A stretch of 64,000 bases of DNA from Nostoc foliaceum FACHB-393 (lineage in GTDB: Bacteria; Cyanobacteriota; Cyanobacteriia; Cyanobacteriales; Nostocaceae). The DNA lies in contig NZ_JACJTD010000038.1 of assembly GCF_014698505.1 (NCBI RefSeq), positions 1-64,000 on the forward strand. Direction: 5' to 3'. Below are positions 9,239 through 19,517 of the stretch, one piece after another. The position numbers and the translations under genes are program-made. The first letter of the stretch is position 1, and every line of letters begins with the position of its first letter. The notes beneath the pieces were generated by a model. It ran no database searches, was not told the origin of the DNA, and was given only the letters and a program-made list of their open reading frames with translations.

Positions 9239-10712
9239 TTTCTATGTATCAACTCCATCAGGAAATGGCATTTTTCTAATTTATTATTTATTGTATATAT
9301 ACCAAATTCTGTGTGAGGTTGCATATTAATGCCCTCAGTATATAAGGCTAGGGCTACAGAAACAAAGCCTGACTAGCTTTAAGATCGGGACACTGCGCTA
9401 AGGCCTCTAGTTTGCAGTACCCAGGTTAGTTATATACATCTTCACAAGAGAAGTGGTATTTAAAGCTCTAGCTAATCGATTTTTATTTAACATAATAATC
9501 CTATCTTTACCCTATATCTTATTGTTTTTACGTCAATCTTTAAAACCCAATGAAAATTACAAAAAATGCATGATTCCATTGTTAAATTACATGCATGGAA
9601 AAGTATTTATTCTGCGGCTTTACTTTTAATTTACAAATCATTTTTTGTAGATTCTAGATGGCTAAAATTTAATACTGAAAAGACTTTATCCTTTTTCATG
9701 AAAATTTGCTGAAGGAAAAAATAATTATTACCGAATCTTCACTGTATTTATTCGATATGTAAAAATAGTGTAAAGCAAGAAAAATACTCTCTCTTAGGAG
9801 GTAAATATTAGAGTTACGCACTTTACAAATTCACTCTAACGTATGTAAATTAGGCAAGTTGATTGCTTCATGTGCTTCACACAACCCCAAATTGTTCGCA
9901 CGCATGTTTACTGTTTTGGGTGCTAAACATAACTAAAAATCCTAAAACTGTTATAATCCATACCTATGATCTGCAAGCGCTAAAAATCTCTACAATGCAG
10001 ATATAACAGGTCTCACAGATATCACATGTTGATATTACTTTGAGCTATTAGAATTTATTTTCATTAATCTATTGACCAATTATCTAAAGAGATGTCCATG
10101 AAACTTAACTCAAGCTCAACCACGATATTGGATTTTGTAAAGTTTTGTAACAATTTTCAAATATTTGATGCATTTTGTTATATGTTATGTGTGTAAGTTT
10201 TGTTAATTCAGTAATTATGCGTAAAAAACCACAGAACTTCCAAGTAAAGCAGAATTAGTCTAGCTAAACATGCTACAGTAATTCCCGAAGACATATAATT
10301 GTCTCTATAGAAGTGGAACTCTGCAATGGAACTGTAAGAACTCAGTTCCGCTATTACGCTCCTGAAAAATTATAATATTTTTACCTGACTTCCTTGATTA
10401 TTCACGTCAGGAATTTTATTCAACTTATTAAGTTAACTTACAAGTAAATCCTTTTTTTGCATCAAAGCTCAGAACTTCTAGGTCAAACTTGATTCTACCC
10501 TGCAAAAAAAGTTTAAGTATCTGGGTATTAACCGCACTCAAGCCGATCCTGGAAGATACTTTATAATAAAAAGCCTAAAATTACTCCGAAGAAAATGGTT
10601 AATAGTAGACTACAAAGACCGACTTACTGTGAAAAAAAAGATGTAAGATATCACACTTGTCTTATACAATCTTCAATCAAATTTTAACTAACTACACCAA
10701 GTGTTCCTAACT
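9239..10712. other. Long intergenic region between NRPS and EPS locus
   Basis: About 1.47 kb of AT-rich sequence between divergent genes, with no supported open frame. It must hold the NRPS promoter and the promoter of the EPS locus. A small hairpin (6-bp stem, about 10334-10355) overlaps an alternative 9-bp pairing starting near 10312, just after a T-rich stretch; this could be a leader or a small RNA, but nothing proves it. A copy of a dispersed repeat lies at 9298-9330. Confidence 0.5.
9298..9330 (+). repeat. Dispersed repeat, copy 1 of an inverted pair
   Basis: About 31 bp starting TATACCAAATT and running into GTGAGG(T/C)TGCATA. A near-identical copy in the opposite orientation lies at 19361-19391. 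Differences are a few substitutions and one 1-nt indel. Confidence 0.6.
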
Positions 10713-12155
10713 ATGAGTAATCAAAGCATAACAACAAATAAATTCACTGAAGTGCCTTTGGATTTACGTGCATCTTCATTTGTCAAGGTACGCAAGGGTT
10801 CTTGGTGGTTGAGATTAACAACATTGTTTTTAGTAGACTATACTCTTTTATCCTTAGCTTGGTTATTAGCTGGATATCAATCTTCTTATGGAAATTTGAC
10901 TTGGAATATACCGAGTCATTATTTACCTATTTTAATAACTATTGGCATTCAAATAGGCTCACTAGCTCTCCAAGGTATTTATCGAGAAGGACAAAAACGC
11001 TATGACTATTTGAATATTATCAAATCGCTAACTTTTGCTCATGGATTAATACTCCTTGTTTGTTTTTTGTATAAGCCAGTTGTTGATATTACACGCCCCA
11101 GATTAATATTATTATCTTGGTTGCTCAGTGTATTATTTATTTGTACTGGTAGATATGCTGTAAATCTTACTCTTGAATATTTACGTAAGCAGAAAAAAAT
11201 AGTTCGTTCTTCTGTCTTCATTATTTGTGATCCTCAAGATCATGAGCAGATAGCTAGCTTTATAAAAAAAGAAAAGCATTATATTGTATCAGGAACAGCT
11301 AATGCTAATTCATTAGATAGATATAAACGTCAACAAACATTAAATCAACTTAATGAATTAGGTGTAACAGAAGTCTTTATATCTTGGGATGCTCTAAAAA
11401 ATAGAATGTTTTTATGCTGGTTATTTCAAGCATCTGGCATCCAAGTACATATTTTACCGATGGAATTAAAACCAATTTATAGAAACGTAGAATTTAATAA
11501 AATAGGAGGAATGCCTTGTCTGAGTTTGGATTGTCCGATAATTACAGGTAAAGATTTTTGGATCAAACGTAGTTGTGATTTTTGCTTCGCTACTTTATTT
11601 GTAATGTTATCGTTCCCTATTTATATAGCTATAGCTATAGCTATAAAACTAGACTCTCCTGGCACAGTATTTTACAGACAAACCCGTATAGGTTTACATG
11701 GGCAACAGTTTAAAGTATGGAAATTCAGAACTATGAGGTCTGATGCGGAAAAATTCCAGAAAGAATTAGAAGCATTAAATGAAACGAAAGACGGAATTAT
11801 CTTTAAAATTAAAGATGATCCTCGCATTACCCGTGTAGGAAAATTTCTCCGTCGTTACAGCTTAGATGAATTACCCCAACTTTTTAATGTTATCTTTGGA
11901 GAAATGAGTATAGTAGGGCCTCGTCCTTTACCTACAAGAGATGTAGATAAGTTTTCTGAACATCATTTTATTCGACATGAAGTTTTACCTGGTATTACAG
12001 GTCTTTGGCAAGTCTCAGGTCGTTCGGATATTTTAGATTTTGAACAAGTGATAAATCTTGATCTTAACTACATTGAGAATTGGTCGCTTGGTTTAGACTT
12101 CGAAATTCTTCTCAAAACAGTTATGGTAGTTTTGAAAAAGGAAGGTGCCTATTAA
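10713..12155 (+). CDS. Polyprenyl-phosphate sugar-1-phosphate transferase, EPS initiation
   Basis: About 480 residues in the exopolysaccharide polyprenyl glycosylphosphotransferase family (WcaJ/CpsE/PssY type). The N-terminal half carries about four transmembrane helices and a degenerate CoA-binding-like domain. One more membrane helix precedes the catalytic bacterial sugar transferase domain, with motifs VFYRQTRIG, KVWKFRTM, RRYSLDELPQLFNV, SIVGPRPLP and GITGLWQVSGR. It transfers a sugar-1-phosphate to undecaprenyl phosphate at the inner membrane, the first step of repeat-unit assembly. I chose the ATG at 10713 (MSNQSITTNK); an in-frame GTG at 10701 is possible. It is first in a plus-strand run of EPS genes, and a terminator-like hairpin follows at 12316. 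Confidence 0.93.
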   Translation: MSNQSITTNKFTEVPLDLRASSFVKVRKGSWWLRLTTLFLVDYTLLSLAWLLAGYQSSYGNLTWNIPSHYLPILITIGIQIGSLALQGIYREGQKRYDYLNIIKSLTFAHGLILLVCFLYKPVVDITRPRLILLSWLLSVLFICTGRYAVNLTLEYLRKQKKIVRSSVFIICDPQDHEQIASFIKKEKHYIVSGTANANSLDRYKRQQTLNQLNELGVTEVFISWDALKNRMFLCWLFQASGIQVHILPMELKPIYRNVEFNKIGGMPCLSLDCPIITGKDFWIKRSCDFCFATLFVMLSFPIYIAIAIAIKLDSPGTVFYRQTRIGLHGQQFKVWKFRTMRSDAEKFQKELEALNETKDGIIFKIKDDPRITRVGKFLRRYSLDELPQLFNVIFGEMSIVGPRPLPTRDVDKFSEHHFIRHEVLPGITGLWQVSGRSDILDFEQVINLDLNYIENWSLGLDFEILLKTVMVVLKKEGAY

Positions 12156-12315
12156 GACCAGGAAAAGTTTATTACCATACATAATAGAGAAGACATCAAG
12201 TTATTCCAAAGTAAAAGTCGTCTAAATAGTTTGGATAGATATATGAATCAAAATCTTTGTTAATTAACAAGATATTGGGATAAGTGAAAAGTTTAAGCGT
12301 GCGTTGATATAAGCC

Positions 12316-12350
12316 AAACGAAAATGTAATGAAAATGCATTTTCGTTTTT
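12316..12350 (+). terminator. Terminator-like hairpin after the initiating transferase
   Basis: An 11-bp perfect stem (12316-12326 with 12338-12348) with an 11-nt loop ends in a short T run. It suggests the initiating transferase may be transcribed apart from the flippase gene. Confidence 0.65.
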
Positions 12351-12478
12351 AACTAGTTATGATTGGTTTGTATGGAACAGCGAGAAAAATAAGGAGAGAT
12401 GCAAAAAAGTACAGTTATGAGATATATAGATAATGCCGATTCCAAATGAGCGAATTAAGCTGAATTAATAATTTAAGA

Positions 12479-13912
12479 ATGGTAGAAAAGTACAAATTCA
12501 TAAGTAATTCGCTCTCAATGATAGTCAATCGGTTAGCGCAAAGCATTACAACCTTTGTATTAACCGCTGCTATTGCTCGTAATTTAGGAGCTGAAGCTTT
12601 AGGCCAGTATCTACTAGCATATAGCTACTACTTTATTTTTGTGGGCATTGCTTCACAGGGGCTAAAGACATTGTTTACTAGAGAACTAGCCCGTGAGCCA
12701 CAAAAAACACCAGTTTATTTAATGAGTGGTACTTGGCTGCAATTAATATTTAGTTTACTCAGTTATGGGGCGTTGGTGATTGTAGTATTTTTACTTCCCT
12801 ATAGTTCCAACACCTCAAATCTTTGCTATATCATGGGCTTGACGATAATTCCCTTTGCACTTTCCAACATCACGGAGGCAATTTTTCAAGCTAAAGAAAA
12901 GATGCATCTGATTGCAATAGCTACAGTGCCAGTTTATATCTTACGCCTAATAATAATGATTTTGGCAATGCAACTAAAATACGAAATTGAATATCTGGGG
13001 GCAATCCTATTTTTTTCAGAAGCACTAATTTTGGTAATTGAATGGATTCTGATCACACGGTTAGTCAAAATACAATGGCAGATTGATGGGAATTTTATAT
13101 TTAAGACAATCAAAAGTGCACGTACATTTTTTGCTATTGAAGCAATAGCTGTAATCAGTGGCAGAATTCAAATATTGATTCTTTCATTATTAGGAAATGA
13201 GTTTTTAGTGGGACTCTTTGGCGGAATAACACAATTGCTACAACCATTTTTGATTATTGCTAACAGTATAACTTTAGCAATATTTCCAAGATTTTCAAAA
13301 GCAGTAGAGCAAGGGCGGGAAAAGCAGAGGGAGATAACGGAAAATATTATTGAAATTCTACTAATTATGGCATTACCCTTATTTATGGGACTGTTATTTT
13401 TTGGCAAGGATTTACTAATTTTTATATATGATTCTAGTTTTGCTCAAGCAAATATTGCTCTTATTTTAAGTGCCATGTCACTATTTTTTTTGCCCTTCAC
13501 CCGCCCACTTTCTTATATACTTGTAGCTAATGGTTTCGAAATAGTGAACCTGCGCGAAGTGATTATTACCACTTCATTAGGAAGCTTGGCAGGTGTGGCA
13601 TTAGTTTCGCAATATCGGTTACTAGGTGCAGCTTTAATGGCATTATTAATGACCATTCTCGGTTTTAGCCAGTTTATCTATTTCACCTATACTCGCCTAT
13701 TTCCATTAAATATATTGCGGATTATGCGTCGACCTTTAATAATCAGCATTTTGATGCTATTTATATTCGTATTATTGCAAAAAATAAGCTTAGACTTTAT
13801 ATATACTCTACTTGTTGCGACTTTTGCCTATTTTGTATTTGTGATTTATCTAGGTATTCGTGCGTTTGGAGGGTTTCGTTTTTTGTGGACAAAACTTTTA
13901 AGAGAACAGTAA
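12479..13912 (+). CDS. Wzx-type polysaccharide flippase
   Basis: A 477-residue, very hydrophobic protein with about 12 predicted membrane helices. It opens with SMIVNRLAQSITTFVLTAAIARNLGAEALGQYLLA, broken here as SMIVNRLAQSI and ARNLGAEALGQY, the typical first helix pair of the Wzx/RfbX branch of the MOP superfamily. It should flip lipid-linked repeat units across the inner membrane. Its neighbours (initiating transferase, GT4, polymerase, Wzc) support a Wzx/Wzy pathway role. It is 80 bases from the GT4 gene, probably co-transcribed. No sequence feature identifies the substrate sugar. Confidence 0.9.
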   Translation: MVEKYKFISNSLSMIVNRLAQSITTFVLTAAIARNLGAEALGQYLLAYSYYFIFVGIASQGLKTLFTRELAREPQKTPVYLMSGTWLQLIFSLLSYGALVIVVFLLPYSSNTSNLCYIMGLTIIPFALSNITEAIFQAKEKMHLIAIATVPVYILRLIIMILAMQLKYEIEYLGAILFFSEALILVIEWILITRLVKIQWQIDGNFIFKTIKSARTFFAIEAIAVISGRIQILILSLLGNEFLVGLFGGITQLLQPFLIIANSITLAIFPRFSKAVEQGREKQREITENIIEILLIMALPLFMGLLFFGKDLLIFIYDSSFAQANIALILSAMSLFFLPFTRPLSYILVANGFEIVNLREVIITTSLGSLAGVALVSQYRLLGAALMALLMTILGFSQFIYFTYTRLFPLNILRIMRRPLIISILMLFIFVLLQKISLDFIYTLLVATFAYFVFVIYLGIRAFGGFRFLWTKLLREQ

Positions 13913-13992
13913 TTTTTAAGAAATAAAATTTTAGCAGTAAGACATCCAACTTTTTTTGAATAAATAATTTAAGTGATAATATAATCTTAACT

Positions 13993-15090
13993 ATGATTAA
14001 AGTTGCGTTATTACATTTTGGCTTTGAAGATTACACGATTGAATTAGCAAACAATCTGGTTAAATATGTTGATTTAACGCTAATTCATCCGGAAAAAGTA
14101 TCCGATGTCTGTCGGAATGTTCTTGATTCCAGTATCCGTGTTATTAGCTTTAAAAAACCACGGATTCGTGACCCGCGCAACCTATTGTCTATGAGCACTA
14201 TGATGAATCTCATCAAAGACATACAACCAGATGTTTTACATGTGCAAGAAACTAACGATCCTTGGTACGATTGGACTCTGTTACTCAACAAGATGCCACC
14301 ATTGGTGACAACTATCCACGACGTATTTCGTCATCCAGGGGATAGCATGGCTGTATTTGGTTCAGAGTATACCAGACGTATTGCTTTCTACCGTTCCCAA
14401 CAATTGATTGTCCACACTCATCAATTAAAAAAGATTCTAATTGAACAGTTTAGTTTACCTCAAGAGCGAGTCAATGTTTTACCGCATGGGGAACTTGGTA
14501 GCTTGTATCAGCGTCGGGGTAATCACAATGATCAGTCTCGCGATCCAAATACATTGCTATTTTTTGGACGCATCTGGCCCTATAAAGGATTGAAATATTT
14601 GCTTGAGGCTATGCCTTTAATTGCTGAACATGTACCTGAAGTCAAGCTGATTATTGCTGGACGGGGAGAAAACATAAAACAATATTTCCCTAATGGGTAT
14701 GATGATAAACGCTACGAGATTATCAATGACTTTATACCCCTTGAAGAAGTAAATAATCTATTTCAACGCAGCACAGTAACAGTTCTGCCATACATAGAAG
14801 CTTCTCAAAGTGGTGTAGCAGCATTATCTTATGGAATGGGGACACTGGTTGTAGCCTCTGAGGTAGGGGGATTGAGTGAGATAATTCAGCATAAAAAAGA
14901 TGGGTTGTTAGTCCCCCCCTGTGATGTTCGATCCCTAGCTGATGCCATAATTTGTTTATTAAGCGATCGCGACTTGCAACAACGCATGCGAACTGCGGCA
15001 CTAACTCGCTGCCAGCAAGATTTAAATTGGTCAAATATTGCCGCTCAAACTGTGGAAGTTTATCAAAAAACTATAAAAACAAGGCGTTAG
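13993..15090 (+). CDS. GT4-family glycosyltransferase
   Basis: A 365-residue GT-B fold transferase. The N-terminal half has the acceptor-side segment LHVQETNDPWYDW. The C-terminal Glycos_transf_1 domain begins at FFGRIWPYKGLKYLLEAMP (about residue 190), followed by LIIAGRGE, then TVLPYIEASQSGVAALSYG and ASEVGGLSEII, the family's donor-binding E-x7-E region. It adds a sugar from a nucleotide sugar to the growing lipid-linked repeat unit. It is the only obvious glycosyltransferase inside the EPS locus. A small hairpin terminator overlaps its stop codon. Donor and linkage are unknown. Confidence 0.92.
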   Translation: MIKVALLHFGFEDYTIELANNLVKYVDLTLIHPEKVSDVCRNVLDSSIRVISFKKPRIRDPRNLLSMSTMMNLIKDIQPDVLHVQETNDPWYDWTLLLNKMPPLVTTIHDVFRHPGDSMAVFGSEYTRRIAFYRSQQLIVHTHQLKKILIEQFSLPQERVNVLPHGELGSLYQRRGNHNDQSRDPNTLLFFGRIWPYKGLKYLLEAMPLIAEHVPEVKLIIAGRGENIKQYFPNGYDDKRYEIINDFIPLEEVNNLFQRSTVTVLPYIEASQSGVAALSYGMGTLVVASEVGGLSEIIQHKKDGLLVPPCDVRSLADAIICLLSDRDLQQRMRTAALTRCQQDLNWSNIAAQTVEVYQKTIKTRR

Positions 15091-15111
15091 TACAAATGCA
15101 CTAACGTTTTT
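15085..15111 (+). terminator. Rho-independent terminator overlapping the GT4 stop codon
   Basis: A 7-bp stem (15085-15091 with 15100-15106) and a TTTTT tract (15107-15111) begin within the last codons of the GT4 gene. Confidence 0.65.
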
Positions 15112-15246
15112 GGCATATCAGAAAAATAATAATTACAAATTCAAGAAACAAATTATTTGCCAAAATAAACTGAGACTACCAACTACAAATCCCTGACTTA
15201 CTTAATCTATTTTATATATGTATACATGATCATACTATAAGAAGAA

Positions 15247-16467
15247 ATGAGGAAATTTTTAATTTCTGCCGAACAAATACTGACATTCATCTGTTTAATG
15301 CTCTACTCAGGAACTCCGCTAGACGCTTTTCTGACGGATGGTTTTACTGTAAGAGAAGGCGATAGAACTATATTTAGATTGCTTTATACTTTTACATATA
15401 TAGTTACCCTTTTATTGATTGCTCTACGCTGGAAAAAGGTTACTTACGTTTTTAGGAGAGATAAATTTATTTGGGTATTGATTGGAGTTTGTGCACTTTC
15501 TAGTTTTTGGTCTTCAGATCCAGACACTACTATACGTCGTGTTATTGCTCTGGTAGGAACAAGTATGTTTGGACTTTATTTAGCTTCACGCTACACCTTA
15601 AAGGAGCAGTTGAAGTTATGTGCATACATGCTCGGGATATCAGCAGTAATGTGTTTCTTATTTGCTATATTTATACCACAGTTCGGAGTCGATTTTGGTG
15701 GAACTACTAGTTGGCGAGGAATATACCAAACTAAAAATGCTCTTGGCAAGAGATTTGTACTTAGTGAAACAATATTTCTGTTTCTTGCCATTACTACTAA
15801 AGAAAATCGCTGGTTTTCATGGCTTGGCTATATTGCTTCTGCAGTGCTTGTATTATTATCAAAGTCAACAACATCTCTGGGTAATTTTATAATCATTACA
15901 GTTGCTTTTCTTATATATTATCGAATTTTACATTTAAAGTATAAATTGATGATACCTATTGTGACGTTGCTAGCAACATTTGGTATAGCTTTTTATACTT
16001 GGTTTCTCTCACAAGCTGATACAATTTTAGGCTCAGTAGGTAAGGACACAACACTCACTGGACGTTCAGATTTATGGCCTGCTGTGTTGGATATGATTGC
16101 CAAAAAACCTTGGCTAGGATATGGCTATGGAGCATTTTGGGAGAAGAATGGTGACTCTTATATTGTTCTACAAACGGTACAGTGGAATGCTCCTAATGCT
16201 CACAATGGTTTTTTGGATCTCTGGCTAGGGTTGGGTCTCCTAGGAGTTTTGGTTTTTCTAATTGGCTTTGTTATTAATTTATTAAGATCGATATATTTAA
16301 TCCGATGGAATCAAACATTTGAAAACTTATGGCTTTTACTTTATCTAACTTATATAATTCTTTCAAATTTAACTGAAACTACATTATTAGAGCAAAATAG
16401 TCTAGAATGGATACTTTATGTATCAGCAATATTATCAAGCAAACTTTCTACACGCGCAAATCTGTAA
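15247..16467 (+). CDS. O-antigen ligase/Wzy-like polysaccharide polymerase
   Basis: A 406-residue integral membrane protein with about 10-12 helices. It has the Wzy_C/O-antigen ligase signature near residues 268-300 (TLTGRSDLWPAVLDMI, then KPWLGYGYGAFW) and the periplasmic loop motif APNAHNGFLDLWLGLG. Members either polymerise repeat units or ligate glycans. Within a Wzx/Wzc/Wza locus, polymerase (Wzy) is the better guess. The ATG start is preceded by GAAGAA. The terminator upstream and the 533-bp gap downstream suggest its own transcript. Confidence 0.88.
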   Translation: MRKFLISAEQILTFICLMLYSGTPLDAFLTDGFTVREGDRTIFRLLYTFTYIVTLLLIALRWKKVTYVFRRDKFIWVLIGVCALSSFWSSDPDTTIRRVIALVGTSMFGLYLASRYTLKEQLKLCAYMLGISAVMCFLFAIFIPQFGVDFGGTTSWRGIYQTKNALGKRFVLSETIFLFLAITTKENRWFSWLGYIASAVLVLLSKSTTSLGNFIIITVAFLIYYRILHLKYKLMIPIVTLLATFGIAFYTWFLSQADTILGSVGKDTTLTGRSDLWPAVLDMIAKKPWLGYGYGAFWEKNGDSYIVLQTVQWNAPNAHNGFLDLWLGLGLLGVLVFLIGFVINLLRSIYLIRWNQTFENLWLLLYLTYIILSNLTETTLLEQNSLEWILYVSAILSSKLSTRANL

Positions 16468-17000
16468 AAATAAAATCAATCGAGTTACTTATTTAAATGA
16501 GGGTGAGTAATTAATATGTATGGTCATATGGTCAAAAATCGCAAACTGACTGGACAATGATTTTTTTTACTAGACTGGGTAACTTTGGACAGCATAGGTG
16601 ATTTCACAACGGTTAGAGCCATATAACTTCGAGGAGAAAAATCAAACCCTTGATAATCGAGAAATAAATTTAAAATTCTAATACTAATGGCTAATAGCAA
16701 AAAAAAAATAAATGAATAAATGCAGTGGTGCCAAAAGGTTAATTTATGGTCAGTAGAGGGTTACGACACTTTTTACTCACCTCGAATCCAGAATTTACTA
16801 AGTTAGTTTTTGCTCACTAGCGTGGTCTGCAATGCTATGGCACCATTGTGCCAGAATGGGAACTCAATTTGTAACTTAGATAGTCTATACTATTGTCATA
16901 TTGTCAAATCGCATCAGTCTTGTCAATTGCAGTGGTTTGTGTATTCTTTAAGTAAGCCAATTGTTAGTTTCTTGCTAAAATCCTGTACTTTTGAAGATTT
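16468..17000. other. Intergenic region before the Wzc-like gene
   Basis: About 530 AT-rich bases with no supported gene. A short open frame at 16810-17043 overlaps the start of the co-polymerase gene and has no family character. This stretch probably holds the promoter of the co-polymerase gene. Confidence 0.45.
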
Positions 17001-19229
17001 ATGTCACAAAAATCTATGGAATCTAGAGAATCTATTGATTTAGACCTTAGTCGTTACTTATTGATATTGAAACGATGGTGGCTACCTGCTACTGCAATAT
17101 TTGCGGCTACAGTTATGCTAAGTGCTGTAGCTACACAATTTATAAAGCCATCCTATGAAGCCGAAGGAAAACTGTTATTTAGAATTCCTTCTTTTAAGGT
17201 AGTAGGATCTAATCTTTTGCCTAATAACAGTGAAGGAGGAGATGCAGGAGATTTAAAATCCCTGATAGCAACTCAAAATCCTATAAATACTCAAATAGAA
17301 GTTATTTCTTCACCGGCTCTATTGCAGCGAACAATAGACAAACTACAGCTTCAAGACTCAGAAGGTAAACCTTTGGAAGTAGATCAATTACGAAAATCTC
17401 TGATACTAAAAATTGTTGGTGGTACAGATGTATTGCGAATTAGCTATACCAGTCGTGACCCCGAACAATCAGCGGCTGTCGTAAACACAATCATGAGTCT
17501 TTATTTAGAAAATGACATTCTGACAAATCGCTCTGAAGCAGCAGCAACTCGCCAATTTATGGCCAAGCAGCTTCCTAAAACTCAAGAAGCTGTTAATAAT
17601 GCGGAAGTAGCGCTACGTATATTTAAACAAAAACATCAGATTGCAGATTTATCAGAGGAGACCAGATCAGCCGTTACGACTATTGGAAATCTAGACAATG
17701 AGATGAATACTGTTAAGGCTCAACTGGATGAGGTAAACGCCCAAACTAATGAACTGCGCCAGAAAGTAGAGCTAAATTCTCAGGAAGCGATCGCAGTCAG
17801 TGCCCTCAGTCAGTCACCTGCAGTGCAGGGAGTTCTTACACAACTTCAAGAAACCGATCGACAGCTAGCGATTGAGCGTAGCCGTTTCCTAGATGACAAT
17901 CCCGTAATTGTTAACTTAGAAGCAAAGAAAGCTAGCTTAAAATCTCTCCTGCAACAGCAAGTTGGTCAAACTGTTGGCAATCAAACACAAATTCCGCAGA
18001 GCCTATTGCAGATTGGAGAACTCAGACAAAACCTGATCCAAAATTTTCTGCAGTCAGAAGTACAGCGCTTTGGTTTAGCAAAAAGACTCTCTTCCCTATA
18101 TAATTCCCGTTCTACCTACGAACAGCGAGTCAAAATCATACCACAGTTAGCACAAAATCAGCGGGAGTTAGAAAGGAAAGTTGAAGTCGCAGAATCGACA
18201 TATCAGACTCTTTTGAAAAAGGTTCAAGAATTACAGTTAGTAGAAAATACAAATACAGCTAGTTCCCGGATTATTGCTCAGGCTTTAGTACCTAAAAATC
18301 CAGTAGCAGGCAAAAAAATGATAGTTTTGCTGCTAGGGGTGATGTTTGGTTTATTTTTGGCCACTACAACTGTTCTCTTTTTAGGAATGAGAGATAGATC
18401 TCTGAAAACACTTAAGGAAGTCAGAGATGTATTTAGATATACGTTGCTGGGAATTGTTCCTTTGTCTGTTAAAAAGGTTGGCTCCCGTTATTCAAATGTA
18501 GAATCAATAACTCAAAAAATTGCTGTTAGAGATACACCTTACTCTTTAACTAGCGAAATGTACCGAATGATTCAAGCCAATCTGAAATTCCTGAGTTCAG
18601 ATAAAGTGCTCAAAACTATTGTGGTAACTAGCGCAGTTCCTAAAGAAGGTAAGTCTACAGTTTCAGCTAATTTGGCAGCAGCGATCGCTCAACTAGGACG
18701 TAAAGTTTTACTAATTGATGCAGATATGCGAGTTCCTTCCCAGCATCATCTCTGGCAACTAACCAATGAAGTTGGTTTGAGTGAGGTTCTTGTAGGTCAG
18801 TCTGAATTTGAAGTTACTGTATCTAAGGTAATGGATAATCTTGATGTCTTAACTGCTGGAGTTAGACCTCCCAACCCACTTGCTTTGCTTGACTCACAAC
18901 GGATGGCAGCATTAATTGAAAATTTTTCATCTCAACATAACTATGATTTTGTAATTATTGATGCTCCTCCCCTCCTTTTAGCAGCCGATGCTTTAACTTT
19001 AAGCCAAATGACTGATGGGATTTTGTTAGTAGCTCGACCTGGGGTAATTGATTCTAACAGTGCTAACGCTGCTCAAGAGATGTTAGAGAGATCCAATTAC
19101 AACGTCTTAGGTTTAGTCGTGAATGGAATCATTGATAAACATGAATCTAGTAGTTATTTATATCACGATCATGAATATTTTAAACCAAGGGAGTTGACAA
19201 AAGAACTTAAGGGAATTGCGAAAAGATAA
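17001..19229 (+). CDS. Wzc-like polysaccharide co-polymerase with BY-kinase domain
   Basis: A 742-residue protein joining a Wzz/GumC chain-length domain to a bacterial tyrosine kinase. The first membrane helix is at about 27-48. A large periplasmic coiled-coil region covers 170-420, and a second helix lies near 440-462. The cytoplasmic kinase has Walker A VPKEGKST (546-553, Lys551), Walker A' LLIDADMR and Walker B FVIIDAPP. The C-terminal tail carries only three clustered tyrosines (719, 721, 726), the likely autophosphorylation sites. It should control EPS chain length and couple polymerase to the SLBB export protein encoded at 22132-23604. It is the last plus-strand EPS gene. Confidence 0.95.
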   Translation: MSQKSMESRESIDLDLSRYLLILKRWWLPATAIFAATVMLSAVATQFIKPSYEAEGKLLFRIPSFKVVGSNLLPNNSEGGDAGDLKSLIATQNPINTQIEVISSPALLQRTIDKLQLQDSEGKPLEVDQLRKSLILKIVGGTDVLRISYTSRDPEQSAAVVNTIMSLYLENDILTNRSEAAATRQFMAKQLPKTQEAVNNAEVALRIFKQKHQIADLSEETRSAVTTIGNLDNEMNTVKAQLDEVNAQTNELRQKVELNSQEAIAVSALSQSPAVQGVLTQLQETDRQLAIERSRFLDDNPVIVNLEAKKASLKSLLQQQVGQTVGNQTQIPQSLLQIGELRQNLIQNFLQSEVQRFGLAKRLSSLYNSRSTYEQRVKIIPQLAQNQRELERKVEVAESTYQTLLKKVQELQLVENTNTASSRIIAQALVPKNPVAGKKMIVLLLGVMFGLFLATTTVLFLGMRDRSLKTLKEVRDVFRYTLLGIVPLSVKKVGSRYSNVESITQKIAVRDTPYSLTSEMYRMIQANLKFLSSDKVLKTIVVTSAVPKEGKSTVSANLAAAIAQLGRKVLLIDADMRVPSQHHLWQLTNEVGLSEVLVGQSEFEVTVSKVMDNLDVLTAGVRPPNPLALLDSQRMAALIENFSSQHNYDFVIIDAPPLLLAADALTLSQMTDGILLVARPGVIDSNSANAAQEMLERSNYNVLGLVVNGIIDKHESSSYLYHDHEYFKPRELTKELKGIAKR

Positions 19230-19360
19230 AATCTCCAAAGTTTAGGGTCTACTTCAAGACATTAAATCAAATCAAGGTTGTAGATCAGGTGCGTAATACC
19301 AATTCTCTATGAAGATGCACAGAATCAAACACTTGAAACTCCATGCCGGACAAGGAAATT

Positions 19361-19391
19361 ATTCTATGCAGCCTCACATAAATTTGGTATA
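19361..19391 (-). repeat. Dispersed repeat, copy 2 of an inverted pair
   Basis: Reverse-complement relative of 9298-9330 (shared TATACCAAATT and GTGAGG(C/T)TGCATA). Together the two copies bracket the plus-strand EPS genes. Confidence 0.6.
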
Positions 19392-19517
19392 ACCTAGGTT
19401 AAAACAACGGGTTGTAGACAAAAGCTCTATATAAATCAGAATTTTGCCATACAACCCGATGCCATACTACTATTAACTTAATACCTGTCTTCAGAAATTA
19501 GCAAAGATAATTGGTAA

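Noticed and set aside
16810..17043. Plus-strand frame overlapping the start of the Wzc-like gene
   Set aside because: Out of frame with a clear gene, cysteine-rich and without family character; likely chance.
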